From Circinella umbellata (lineage: Eukaryota > Mucoromycota > Mucoromycetes > Mucorales > Lichtheimiaceae), in NCBI GenBank assembly GCA_025093555.1, contig JAIWNF010000016.1, forward strand, positions 62,001-126,000: a stretch of 64,000 nucleotides of DNA, given 5' to 3'. This document shows positions 13,366-26,000 of this stretch, in pieces; within the stretch, counting starts at the first letter, position 1; each line of letters starts with the position of its first letter. The position numbers and the translations under genes are program-made. The notes beneath the pieces are model-generated. The model did no database searches. It saw only the letters and a list, made by a program, of their open reading frames with translations, and was not told the origin of the DNA.

Positions 13366-13950
13366 ATGCTGCGGTTTTGTACCGATGGTTTTACAGCCTT
13401 TGTCAATTCGGCCACTGAAATCCAACATCTTTTTCCGATCTTATACAGCAATATGACATCACGTCCAACAGTAAACTCAAGAACGTTCATTAAATCAATA
13501 AGTTGTATCATTATCAAAGACCCCTTTCACAAGTTAGCCGGTGATCATACGACTTTTTTTAGGACATTACAACCATTTATGAGCGGTGACAGAGCTTCTT
13601 TTATTTGTTACCTTAATGACCACTTCTCACTCAATCGACTTGACTAGTTTTTTTTTTTTTTTTGGGAGGGTGATCTTATAAACAAAATGCAACAAAAGTG
13701 CGATACTCTTGCAACTATGAAACCTATCCATCCATCCAAGGAAGGGAAAGTTGATTGTTCAAATCTCTTCGCTAAGAAGACTGTGGTGCATTCTCACTGT
13801 TATCCTTGCCAAAGCCATCTTTCGTTTTTCATATTAAGCGACTTCTCTGCAAGTATTTATTATCTGAAAGGCGTCGCAATCATCAAAAACAAGAAGTGGA
13901 TTTGCTTTACTGTTATTAGAGAGTTTCCACCTTTAAAATCCATTAAGTAG
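13366..13950 (+). other. Two short open frames, unidentified
   Basis: Frames 13366-13647 (93 aa) and 13687-13950 (87 aa) are separated by a T tract and a stop. Their amino-acid composition is more balanced than that of the spurious frames nearby, for example AFVNSATEIQHLFPILYSN in the first and KNKKWICFTVIREFPPLK in the second. A minus-strand frame at 13302-13517 also looks balanced (VGRDVILLYKIGKRCWISVA), so the coding strand is uncertain. These are probably remains of a mobile element, since they lie next to the KDZ relic. Confidence 0.3.
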
Positions 13951-15947
13951 ATCAACCATAATTAATTTTTTTTATAGATTTCTGCATCCTACTTTTCTAA
14001 GCAAAAAAATACAAAAGTATAAACTTTTATTAATTTTTGGAAGCACGATTAGATTTCTGTTTGAATTTGTAGCTGTATAAAATTTGGGATAGAATGAATG
14101 AAATAATATGAAATACGTCGTAAACATTTGTGATTACCATGAATTTATATAATTCAGTATATTTAAAACCTCTTTTTACATCTTGCATATTACGTATCCC
14201 TCTCTAACTTATTATATACATATACTTCTATCTACAAGATCTCACGAATAATATGACATCAAATCTTGAATTGTCTATTTCTCGCTCTCTCTCTCTTTTT
14301 TTTTACAATCCATTTTTTTTTATTAAAAAGGGGAGCTGTGAAGAAACCTATCGTACAAAATAAAGAATAGTGAATTTAATATAGCAATATATATAAAAAA
14401 AACTATTGAAAGATAAAGTGGTAAATTTAAATTATAGTCGTACCATTGTTATTACTAATAACCTTTACAGATATCGATCCTCAGACGCATTGGAAATTAC
14501 CACGAGGTCTGGAAACGCCAAAAAAAAAAAATCATTCTTATTGGGACAAAATTATTTCTAGAGGTGAGATAACACAACAATGAATGATTCAATTCTATTA
14601 ATGTTTTGTTTTTGATGGATTCATTTGATGTTCTTTCTATTAGTGTCAAAATAAGGAAAGCATGATTTAAAAGTATAAAAAAAAGCTGATGACAAGAAGT
14701 AACACGTATGATAATAAGTGAACAAAAATCTTTCAAAAAATTTAATGAACTGAATAAGTAAAAAAGAAAAGAAGCATTTTGCTCAATCATTATGACAAAT
14801 ATTTGATCAGTGCTAACTTACTCAATCGGAACATAAAAAGGAAAACAATGGAAGATCATCCGAAATATCGGTTAAAGGTTACTCCCCCTCGATAAAAAAA
14901 AAACTTTGGAAGTATGTTCTTTGTTTTTTTAAGAAGAAAGAGATTGAATAGAAATTAAAGAATAGAAATAAATGATTATTTGTAATAAAGAAAAGAAACA
15001 TTTAAAGAAAGTAAAAAACCTTAATGAATAGCTAATTTTTTTTTTTTTTGCATTAATTATTTTTTTATAGTAAGTGTCAAAAAAATCTCGTGGGAAACGG
15101 CTGTATTTCTGAACAAATAATTTTTTTTTTAAGGTTTACTCTTTTCTTTTTTTACTTTCCTTTTTCCTTTATCTTGAAATAAAAAATCAGGTTTTCTTTA
15201 TCTTAATTAAAAGTGAAAATGAAAAGATTAAGTAATACTGTAACAATAATAAATCTTATATATAAAATGTAAGGGAGATCTTCGGGTTGAATAACGGCTA
15301 AATGATAAATTTTAAGCCACTTGTTGTACACATATTTATTTTGATTGTTCCCTTTTTCCGGAAATTGTATTTTGCGATTAAGGGGGAATGGAAATTATCC
15401 CCTTTGTTTGTATATATCATTCTATATCATTGTATATCATTCTATCTAGATATATATTACTATCTAAATTGATAACATACTTTAATACACTTAGTAAAGA
15501 AGAGAAAAAGAAAAGAGAAATAGATCACATAATACGCACGTAAAACAATAAAAATATACAAATATATAAATATAGAAAAATGTTACTAAAATATTTTTTA
15601 AGTTTGTTTGGTTGCATGATAATTTGAAATCATCATAATAAAAATAAAAAGGAATAATGGTTATCCGATAAATCGGGAAAAATAGATACCAAAAGGAAGC
15701 TTCTTTAACATTACTTATTTATTAATCGGATATGAATATTGCCAAGGGTCGTGTTTAAATAAGTAGGGATGAACTTATAATTCTTTTCTAATTTGGAACT
15801 CGGGTTTATCGGAAGACAAGTTTTCCGAAATAATATAAAAGAAGACACTTATTCTTTTTTTTTATTATTATTTTATTATCAGTTTTATATATACCACCCA
15901 CTTTTATAAACTTACTCTTTTATACTTGCTTAACAACAATAACAAAA
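13951..15947. other. Gene-free stretch
   Basis: AT-rich, with T and A homopolymers and no recognised gene on either strand. The final part (about 15840-15947) has a TATA-like run and a pyrimidine-rich segment directly before the small ORF at 15948, consistent with a promoter. Confidence 0.45.
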
Positions 15948-16259
15948 ATGCATACATTTCAATTTATCAACAAATTTTTACATCGTCATCCTATTGAACC
16001 TTATAATGAAGAACAAGATGAACAAGATATATTAAAGAACAAGAAAAATAAGAAAACGACTTCTTGGAAACAAATGTTTTTATTCGATGATTCTAATACA
16101 ACAACACCACAAGATATTCATACACAAAAATATTTAAATGATCCTATGCGAAATACCAATATACCAGATAGACTTGGTGAATTTTATGATCCCATGGCAA
16201 TATATCATCATGGTCACTTAGCAACAATGTCCTATGATATTACCAATACTGGTGCTTAA
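15948..16259 (+). CDS. Small hypothetical protein, 103 aa
   Basis: Single-exon frame starting MHTFQFINKFLHRHP and ending DITNTGA. It is polar, with a Lys-rich patch (residues 30-37) and no membrane segment or signal peptide. Three things favour a real gene: a CAACAATAACAAAA leader before the ATG typical of fungal 5' UTRs, a balanced composition unlike the chance frames around it, and a C-rich/T-rich 3' region. The motif NIPDRLGEFYDPMA near residues 75-88 suggests a folded or conserved segment, but I do not recognise the family. Confidence 0.6.
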   Translation: MHTFQFINKFLHRHPIEPYNEEQDEQDILKNKKNKKTTSWKQMFLFDDSNTTTPQDIHTQKYLNDPMRNTNIPDRLGEFYDPMAIYHHGHLATMSYDITNTGA

Positions 16260-16732
16260 AAAAAGAAGACTATTTCAATATTATTATATACCCTTCCTCC
16301 CCCCTCTTTTATCATTTACCCCCCCCTCTTTGCATTTTTCATCTTTACTATTTATATTATTTAGCATACTTCAAATTATTTAATCCCGATCAATCTTTAC
16401 CCTTTTTTCATTATTACATAATCAATTCTATTCATAACATTTATTATCATTATTAAAGCATTTTACTTTTCTTCCATTCAATAAACTATATCAATAACAG
16501 GATAATATACCTTCTGACATTTAACCTTTTTTTAAAGTGGCATATACATTCTGTTTTTTTTGATCAGCTGTTTAAAATATAAGGATAATCTGAAACTGAT
16601 AAAAAAGGATTACAAACACCGAATTACTTTTTTTTTTAAACTTCTCTCATTTTTTGGGCAAACTTGCATAGTATTCTATTACTCTCTATATCTATTTATT
16701 TATATATATATAAAAAGCTCCATGCAGCTATA
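16260..16732. other. Intergenic, 3' UTR then promoter
   Basis: A pyrimidine-rich 3' region follows the small ORF, then AT-rich sequence ending in a T(A)n run and CTCCATGCAGCTATA before the next start. An in-frame upstream ATG at 16664 exists, but the hydrophobic run it would add is low-complexity, so I prefer 16733 as the start of the FYVE gene. Confidence 0.5.
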
Positions 16733-19150
16733 ATGACAAGTGTTCGACGATCGTCAGGATATAATTATGAAGACTATGTACCAGTACAAAATATTGTTTG
16801 TCCCATTTGTGAGACCCCATGCTCAAATTTACAAACTTTAAACGTGGTAATTATTTATCCTCTCACTCTCTTTATAATACAATACAATATAATATAAAGA
16901 GATTAATTAATAATATATAAATTGTAAAAGCATCTTGATACAACCCACACAGAAGAAGATACAACCGGTGCTTTATTATCCTGGTTTCGAAATGCTCACA
17001 AAAAAGTACAAACAACACTGGGTTCATCGTCCACTTCTTTATCTGCTTCACCACGAAGTAGTTCACCTTACAATAATCCTGTTGAACGTTCATTAAAACA
17101 ACTTATTGATCCCGCTATTATAAATAGCTTTAGTAATCTTAATTTGGGAAACGGTAATCCTATTTTTTTTGCTTCGGACCAAGATAAACAAAATGAATTT
17201 ATTACTCGAGACCATTGGCAAAGAGAAGGCAATCATGATGTATGTAGTTTACCCGGATGTGGAAAACGAGCTGGAAAACAACATTGTAGACAGTAAGTTT
17301 CTTAAAAGGAGTGTAAAGGTTTGAAAAAAGAAGAAGAAGGGAGGAATAGTTATTAATAAAAATGGGGATTGGGGGTTTATAAGTTGTGGTAAACTTTTTT
17401 GTGATCCACATATGCAATATGAAATGAAATTAGATTCAAGAGCTCAATATGATCCAATAAATGGTTTATGGTGTCGAGTATGTCGTGGATGTTATATTGG
17501 AAGACCAGGTTATTTAGAAAATAATGGAGTCACACAAAGTTTAACAGATCAATTTTTGAAAAAACGATCTAAAACAATTGATCGAGTTCATCTTGAAAGT
17601 AATCGATTAGAAAAACGTTTAGAAAAGGTAATTAAAAAAATAAAGAGAGAGAGAGAGAGAGACAGGACATGGATTCAAATATTTAACTTAATGATTTTTT
17701 TTAGCTTGCAAGAATTCATCATTGTGTTGATACAGGGGGTAATAACTCTCATCGAAATAGTTATAGTCCCAATGCGTCACTTGCAAGTTTATCTCTTGAT
17801 AAAACAGATTCAACATCATCTAAAGATAGTAGTTATGGAAGTGTCATGTCACCTAGATCTGGATTTGTTTCAAATGGAAATAGTATATTGAGTATGAAAC
17901 TTAAATATCGAGGTATATATTATTATGATTATTATTCTATATAAAGTCAATAATTAATTCTATTATTGAATAGATGGTGAACAAACTGTTACTCGATGGG
18001 AAGATGATAAATCTGTTACACAATGTCCATTTTGTTCGTATGTATTATATGTGTATTTTTAAAAAGAGAGAGAGGGGGGATTTTAATCTCTTTTTATTTT
18101 ATATATATAAATGTATTATAGGAGTGCATTTACAATTACAAATCGAAAACATCATTGTCGATTATGTGGTCGTATTGTTTGTGGTAATATCAAATGTTCT
18201 AAAATGATACCCTTATTTTTAAATATGTCATCAGGTAAATATAAATGCTAATAGACAGATAGATATATATAATGAGTGCTTGCTAATATATAAAATGGGG
18301 TGTACGTATTTATTAACAATAGATTATTTTGATGAAGAACCCGTTGGTGATACACGTGCATGTCGTGATTGTCAGCGTTCTGTATTTAGGTAAATATTTA
18401 ACATTAAAAGAGATATAATAATAAATAGAATGTTTAATTCATGCTATATATAGACGAAAACTACGTTATGAAGAAAGCTTACACCCTATGCCCATTATTC
18501 AATTATACCACCAATTAACACTTACTCGACAAAAAATCGAGAAATTATTACCAAGATTTCATGATATTATAATTCTTTTGAAGTAAGTTATTTATTATAT
18601 TATCCAAAATAACAATACCTTCTTATCCTTCCTCTCTCTCTCTCTCTCTTGTTCTCTAATTGAATATAGTAAAGAAAAAGTTACCAATCAATCCAAAGAA
18701 ATATATCAAACAGCTGGAAATATTCGTAAAGCAGTATTAGATAATTTTGCTCTCTATGATACACTTGCCAAAAGTATTAAAGCATTACCTGCTAGATCAC
18801 CTTCATTTAAAAGATTACAAACAAATGTATGTATCGCAGTCAATATGTATTTACAACAGAATATGTTGCCCCTTCAAATGCTTCCACGTATTCTCAAACC
18901 CAAAGAAAAACATGGTCACGGTGGTGGTAATAATATAACCCATGGTCAATCATCACCTACATCGTCCATGAAAAGACAAGATTTACAATTACAACTTCAA
19001 ACTTTTCAAGAACAAGAAAAATTAGTAGAAGGTTTTATACATGATGCTCAAAATGCTCGTAAATTTGATGATGTTAAAACACTCAAGATGAGTTTAACTG
19101 AATTACATGATGAAATGGCACGAATTCAATATGAATTATCCAATTTATAA
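16733..19150 (+). CDS. Vac1/Pep7-like FYVE and Rab5-effector protein
   Basis: Exons: 16733-16846, 16931-17292, 17384-17627, 17705-17912, 17974-18037, 18122-18234, 18323-18389, 18454-18582, 18670-19150, giving 593 residues. Order of domains: an N-terminal C2H2 finger (CPICETPC...HLDTTH) built across intron 1; a first FYVE-like zinc domain (CSLPGCGKR...QHCRHCGKLFC); a low-complexity Ser region; a second, canonical FYVE domain with WEDD, CPFCSSAF, RKHHCRLCGRIVC and a CRDC pair; then a coiled C-terminal region with two helical segments, the last (FQEQEKLVEGFIHDA) like the Rab-binding helix of rabenosyn/Vac1. The family binds PI3P and Rab5/Vps21 and promotes vesicle docking at endosomes on the way to the vacuole. 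This architecture (C2H2 plus two FYVE-type domains) is that of yeast Vac1, and the length is close to it. Confidence 0.92.
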
Positions 19151-20406
19151 ATAAATAAATATTTATTTATCTTTTTATCAATGATGTTTGTATTAGTAAA
19201 AATTGCTTGTTCTAACTCAAATTAATTCATCGTTACACGCATAAACTCTGAAAACAAATGAGTATAAATATAGTTCGTTATACTAAGTGTTCTCAATCTA
19301 TGTGAGAATCTAACCTTTTAAATTAGGATTGACAGGGAGAGAACACATAATTGTGGAAGATTGCATATCTAATTTTAGATTAAGCTAAATACAAAAAAAA
19401 TAAAATATAAAAAGATGACTGTAGCTTAGAAATATCTTTGAAGATAATATTTCCAATTGTAATGGGTTTAACTTTTAGATAACAAAGGGTATAGTTTTAT
19501 AATATAGTAGCAGTTAAAGCTTTTCTTGATAAAATACGTTCGTATGCAATAATTTTAGTACTTTGAGGGGATGTCTTCATCAAAACCTTATTTGATTATA
19601 TAATGAGCAGTATGTCGTAACAAGCTATATAATATAAAAGTTTGAATCAACCTCTAAAAAAAAGACAAGTTGTCATTATGAATATACTTTACTTTTAGAC
19701 GCAAACAAAAATATTTTTTTTATCGAACAATATAGTTTGTAGCTATAAGGGTACCTTTAATTTTGCAGTAGTAGTCGGTACAAGACCGGGAATTTTCCGC
19801 ACAATTGACCGGATTTTATTGAGTATTATTAACTATAAAAGGTGCTTTGCGGTACTCCTTGCAGTAATTTGCGGTAGTTTGCAGTACTATTCTTGCAGTA
19901 GTTTATAAATGTGCTAAAGAAAAAAAAATAATTTCTATCAACTTTTTCTCGTCATTTTCGATCATACTATTTGAGCCTTTTTTTTAGCCAGTAATAATAA
20001 TAACTATATCCAGTGTTTCTTTGCTATCGCCTTAGTTTTAAATAGTTTAATTTTTATACGTTACATACGTACAATATATTATTTTGTTCTTCTTCCCAAT
20101 TTGTTGTTAAAATAGATAAATTAATCTTTTGATACATCTTAATTCACAAGTTATTACGTAGATCTAAAGTCACTATATTATTGCCTTAAATACATATATT
20201 GAGCAGAATACAGTACAATACTGACATTACTAATATTTTATTATTGATAAAATAATGAATTATGTTGCTATATGATGAAAAAGAATCTCAATATATAAAG
20301 TTGCGTAACCAAAAGTAGCGCAATTAAAAAAAATTAAAGTTTTTTAGGCAAAGCGTTTCTGTCAATCATTTAACTACCCAACAAGGCAATGAATTAGGCA
20401 AACGCT
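19151..20406. other. Gene-free, with a CAGTA-rich patch
   Basis: No gene seen. At about 19765-19912 there is a GC-richer patch with repeated GCAGTA or GCGGTA motifs and the segments GACCGGGAATTTTCCG and TTGACCGG. In style it recalls the inverted repeats of the MULE at 54565-58796 and may be the eroded end of a related element. Confidence 0.4.
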
Positions 20407-20850
20407 TTACCCATTAAGCCATTTGAAGAAATGGTCATGTGGAGTATTATTTGTTACATCTTCGAGTGTAACAGTTGGCTGCTGTTGTTGCGACTCGAAA
20501 TACTGCAACTTTTTTTTATAATTGGCGACTTGAGCTTTTAGTGCCTCATTTTCTTCTATAAGTTTTTGGAAAAGTTGCAACTTTCCATCCTGCACTTTTA
20601 GTTCCTTGGTTTGTTCTGCTATTGTTTTTGCCATAGCGGCTTGTTAGTGGACAATGAATTGTGCCCATTCTGGTACTTGACGTATGTCAGGTTGGCTTTG
20701 TGTTGAGGTGTCAATTAGCAAGTTTTGTTCGAATTGACTACTGTCGAAATCTTCTGTGGTGTTTATCTCTACACCTACATTAGATTCATGTTGTTGCTGG
20801 CCGTCGGTCATCCTTGTGTTACTATTGTGTAAGCAATACTCCGACATCAC
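20407..20850 (-). pseudogene. Coiled-coil protein with one in-frame stop
   Basis: From 20850 down to 20407 the frame is continuous except for a single TAA at 20644-20646. The first part is acidic and Gln/Asn-rich (MMSEYCLHNSNTRMTDGQQQ). It runs through PEWAQFIVH into the stop and then QAAMAKTIAEQTKELK and a Leu-zipper-like helix (LQLFQKLIEENEALKAQ). Composition suggests a small DNA-binding or oligomerising protein, possibly an accessory ORF of a retroelement. Family not identified. Read-through or a sequencing error would restore the full frame. Confidence 0.5.
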
Positions 20851-21243
20851 ATGATCATCATGTAATTCTTATTACCATCAAGCCGAGTAAATCACAATGC
20901 CGTCAAGCATATATATTGTTTAATATTTCCAAGCGGCTCTTGATATAGAATAATATAAATACAAGTATATTACATATTGTTAAATCTTAATTTATTATTT
21001 TCAATAAATTTTGATGCGTGTAATATGGTGGTGGTGCTACTACGAGGCTTGTGAACTCGATGCCCTAGTGATGGCGTAATTGTTGTGGAGAAGGTGAGTT
21101 TGTTTTGTGCAAGAACACTTTTGATTGCTTTTTCGGTCTTGATTGATGGCAATGCGGTTTTAGTATAAATTTGGAAGAAAAATGGATAAGAAAAAGTATA
21201 AAAAGAAAAGAAATTCGCCACGTGCGTTACTCGACTACGTCTC

Positions 21244-21270
21244 TGAAGCCAATTATCTTTACTTTTAGCA
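21244..21270 (-). repeat. Inverted copy of 22204-22230 (27 bp exact)
   Basis: The reverse complement of 21244-21270 is identical to 22204-22230. Both read as AKSKDNWLQ in the open direction (minus here, plus there), with the flanking codons also hydrophobic/Cys, so these are probably two opposed relics of the same coding family and not the ends of a single transposon. Confidence 0.7.
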
Positions 21271-21402
21271 AAAGGGAAACATGAAAGATTATAATTAGAA
21301 AAGATACTATTAGACATCAAGAGAGTGTCTATCAAAGAGTGTATCTATCATATTCTCAGTGATAAAGCCAAAGGTGGAAATAATCTTTTATAGTCCTTCT
21401 TC

Positions 21403-21524
21403 TAATACACTTTGTCGTTGCACTCTTCTACAAAAAATTGCGTCCTAGCATTGGAACAGTCTGTTTCTTTGCATTTTCGACATAATGATGAGGCACGCTT
21501 TTGTTTTGATGCTTCAGAGAGCGA
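21403..21524 (-). pseudogene. Zinc-knuckle-like coding fragment
   Basis: The minus strand reads ASKQKRASSLCRKCKETDC followed by a further NARTQFFVEEC and a stop at 21403-21405. The spacing C-x2-C-x4-DC...C looks like a small zinc-binding domain. An upstream stretch (MSLLDDVAAEEPTN, near 21585-21610) is in the same frame but separated by stops. It may be an exon or relic of a mobile-element accessory protein. Unassigned. Confidence 0.35.
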
Positions 21525-23080
21525 TATTCAATATTATTGGTACGTCGATGGTTTCTTTTTTGCAATATTTGTCGGCTCTTCTGCAGCAACATCATCCAGT
21601 AGCGACATTATTATTATTATTACGTACTGATTAACTGTTAAAGTAAATATTGTGCCATTTGTATTGCTTCATTTTGAAAAAAAGACTGTGTTGTTACGGA
21701 GTGTGTTTGTGCCAATAATAATGGTAGCTTCCGTGCTATATGCGGGGAATTCCTTCCTGTGTTTGCTGTTGTTATTGATACGATATATTTTGTGCTGCTG
21801 CCGATGGTGGTAAACAAAGAACTGGTGCAATAACAATAGATAGCTGGTGAAGTTGGTCAAGGTATTTTTTATTCAAGTTTTTTGTACTCTTAAGAGTTAT
21901 ATTCATATCAATTACACCATTATGTAACAGCTATTAGCTATGTAATGGGTAAATATATTAATGAATGTAATGATATGCTGCTATAAGGATTAGTGTGCAT
22001 CACATAAAAAAAATTAAAGGTAATCACGACCATTTATTCTTTTTGATCTATTTCTTTTACAATACGTATTTGTCGAAAATTTGGATCTCCCGTAGATAAT
22101 GGTAGATAATCCGTTCTAAATAGTATATACGTATTCAGTCCCAAAACTACCTATACTGCACGAAAATAATGTTATTTGCCGAATAGGTAACACTTTTTCC
22201 TTGTGCTAAAAGTAAAGATAATTGGCTTCAAATATGTAAAGTTGACGAAAACGTACATCATTTTTAATATTTTTTTTTGAAAGAGACGGAGCACCGGAGG
22301 CGATTAGTATTGCAATATCTTTGTCTACTTGTGCTGCTGTGAATTTTTTTTTTTCATTCATAATACTTCGGAATAGTTCATTGGCTCGAATTAGATGCTA
22401 TGTTTAAAAACCACGATCGACCGAGGAATTGAAAGGCAGAGTATTTTACAAAAGAGTAAACTTCAAAGTTCAATTTAGTAAGTACGTCCTACTTCGTGTT
22501 TGGATTACTTTTTGGATATAAACTCAATCCGAAAGTATTTGGATATCTGAGTGAGAGTGCGAGTGTGACGTGTTTGGATATCCACGTAAAATGTAGACAG
22601 TGTGGAAATGGTGATAATAAGTACTAGAATTAAAAGGATTAAGATGTTATGTGTAGTATTATTTGATACAAAGATATTACTGATAATCAAATATAAAAGA
22701 GTTGATTTGTAATGTTTGAATATGAGTTTGAAAGAATGAGAAAAAAACTACCTATATAATAATAAGAAAGAAGTAATTATGTGATATGACGTAGAAAAGG
22801 AATAAACCGCTCAGTATGTACTTGTTTGATTGAAAAAAAAATGAAATAAAGTAGTAAGAAATATATCTTGTAATAGAAAAAGTCGATGATGTAACAGTAA
22901 TAAAAAAGTTTGGTATAAGTGTTTGATATAAAAGAGATATGTAATTTTTGAGCTGCGTAAAAATATATTTAAGCATTAACCACATGATTTTTGAGAAGCG
23001 TCTCTTTTTCGATAGCAATATAAAAAAATGAGAAAAAAAAACTTACAAATGGTGAAAATAAATCAATTGTATGTAATAGT
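21525..23080. other. Decayed sequence, no intact gene
   Basis: Contains short open frames on both strands (for example 21669-21860 minus, 22505-22690 minus) with biased composition. Apart from the 22204-22230 repeat I cannot assign anything. Confidence 0.4.
22204..22230 (+). repeat. Inverted copy of 21244-21270 (27 bp exact)
   Basis: Partner of the repeat at 21244-21270. The four bases further 5' also match with one mismatch, after which the two copies diverge. Confidence 0.7.
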
Positions 23081-26000
23081 TCAGTCATCATTATTTTTAC
23101 TGTTGTGACTTTCAGGGGTATCAAAAGAGTCAACGATATATGTAGATCGAACTGTTTGCTTAAAAGTTGCTTGTCGATGAAAAGCAAAACACCTGCGCGC
23201 ATTTGATATCATATATTTCTGTATAGCAATACAAAATTATTATCAATCATTAACAAACAAATAATTACGTAACAAATTATTGTCTTTCTTCAACTCCTAT
23301 TACCTTCAAGGTTATCATCGATTCAAATGTTGCAGGAAGTACGGAATAATCATGATGGGAACGAGGTAGGTAGAAAACAGAAAGAGGAATCATTCTATAA
23401 ATGGCCTTATAGACAAGGTCCATTATGAATAGGGTACAAGTAAAACCTATATAAAAGTTTAGAACAGTTTCTTTATTATTATACTCAGTTAAACCTCAAT
23501 ATTCTGTGCACATACCTTCAACTAAAACACCAAGAATGGTTATTTCATCATCATCATAACCGTCTTTCACCATCTTGTCCATCGAATCTTTCATTTCATT
23601 TGCTATCTTTACAAAATCTGGTCGACTTCCGTCTAATGTTTTCATTGGTGGTTTAATTTCGACTACTACTAAACCTTGTTTGGGACAGTCACCATAGTCA
23701 TATATCATTGAAAGATCAGCAAATCGGCCAATCTTTTTCTTCCCCTTCTTTTTATCTTCTTCTGAGTGTTTACTACGCCTTTCATTAGATCCAACGGCTT
23801 GTCCATCAGTGCTATTTATAGATATATACATGTGCGTGTAAATGTTGATTACCCTATGTATTATATACAGTGAGTATTCGCTAAACCGGTACTCGTTAAG
23901 CCGGTATTTCGCTAAACCGGTATCCAATGAGCTTTTCTAAAATATTTACCGGGTTTATAATAGTATTATTTTAATTTATATAATATAATATTAGTCGTTT
24001 TATTGGTAAGATCAGTAATATAGCCTTCCTTCAACCTCATCTCAGCTCTATCCTTGGATTTCAGCTGGCTACGTACTTTGTTTCCATAGTAATTAAAAAT
24101 ACACAAACCATTCTTGTCGTCAAAAGAAAGCTTCTCAACATTTTGTTGATAACAGTGTCTCTTTTTCGCCAAGTTCACACCGATACTTTTTTCTTTCTCC
24201 TCATCTGCGTACGTACGTACTTCTTTTCAACTTTGTCATGTACTTCTTCATTACCATTGAATATGCAATTATGTTGTTGATGCAATTCATTTATTACTCG
24301 CTTATTCAACTGCTAACCATGGTCCATGATATTAAACACACTATGTTGCAAATTCAATTTCTAGTTTATTATCACTATTTGATGAGTATTAAAATAAATT
24401 ATTACCCTTTTGTTGTGATCAATGCAGACTCTTGTAAAAATTGTTTAAAAATTGGATAGATGGTATCCAGAGTAAGTGAACGTTCCATCTTTCCAGCCTT
24501 GTCCAATGACTCAAGTGAGTAAATTTTTGCTCTAATAATAACAAAAATAGTAATCCCAGTTAGTTAACAAGACAACACGATACAGACTATTATAGACCTC
24601 TATCAGCACATCAAAAGAAATTACTTACAGTTGCGATAGAGATTCCTGTATACATTCACCGTCTCCTGAAAATTTTCGATGGGAATAGTGTTTGCCATTC
24701 GTTTACACATATTCACATCTCTGCGTCCTGCCTATTATACTTTGTTATACCATTGCAATTACAGATACAATTATTATTATCATCATTATTATCTGAAACA
24801 GTTCTAATCTCTAATATATAAAAGAGTCTTTACCTTAATAAAATCATTTAAAACATCTTCCGTTTTTTTATCTGGAAGATTTTCGAGCGGATACATGTCA
24901 CGAGTGCATTTGTCAGTCATCATTTTCCAGATACCTTCATCTAACCGTACTCAATTCTGCTATTTTGGGTACATCCAATTCCATCAATTAAAAAAATAGA
25001 GTTGAGAGACCTAAAAAAAATAAGGACAGTAACGTGGAAAATTAGTTCTATGCTCGAGTTTTTATCCATAGGCCTTTATATATTTCAATCGCTATCACTA
25101 TCATAATTACTCAGAGTTGTATTGTTTCAATTTTGTTGATTTTTGCTCTTTGAAATGGGCTGTTCTCGATAACCGATAAAGTGCTCGCTTATGTTTTTAC
25201 CATTTAATTCCCACTCATAAATATATTCCCATCAAGCACCAGCACACGATCAAGTGCATATGGATATATGGAACCGAAATTAAGACTGTTGTTTAACTGA
25301 GCAGGGCCTTTTTTCCACTGTGATAAGTGATAAACTAGGCCCCATTAATTCGATGTACTTCATTCCTCGCTATTTTGTGAAATTAATGCGAAAATGAAAA
25401 TTACTGGGGCACCACGTTAAAGGCACATGCTCTTAGTTCCACAGTCAATATCAAGTTTTTCCCTTGTTAACAACCCAGTGTCATCCTTGTCATCCTTCAA
25501 AAAGGCAATGTATAAATTAAATAAACCACTTTTTACAACATACATATGCAATCATAATGAAAAGCATGAATACCTGTATGATTTTGACAAACAATGTCTT
25601 GCAAGTTGTCGATAATCCTGTAAACAATGAGACTTGATGATCAACTACTTGGAGTAATAAATGACTGTCCTTTAATTCACGCTTCAGACCGTTTCAGTAT
25701 AGTTTTGAAGTTCCATCCAAAATGTGCGAAGCACACAATCTAAAGCAGTAGAATTAAAACAGCAGATTATCAATAATTGTAAGCACACGACCATCCACTC
25801 AACGCTCTTTATAATTCAGTCATAGAATTCTTACTTTGATGATAACATGTTATCAAGTTTTGATAGATCAGTCAATAGCAACTTTGCCGCCCGCTTGTCT
25901 AGCATGCCAGCGGATAAAAATGGGAAATGTTGGCTTGAATATTGTGCTATGCAGGCAATTTATGATAATGATAATGGACTCTTTTTTTTTAACTACTACG

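Noticed and set aside
16664..16732. Upstream in-frame ATG for the FYVE protein
   Set aside because: Would add only a low-complexity Leu/Ile/Tyr run encoded by TA-rich leader; a soluble FYVE protein should not have it.
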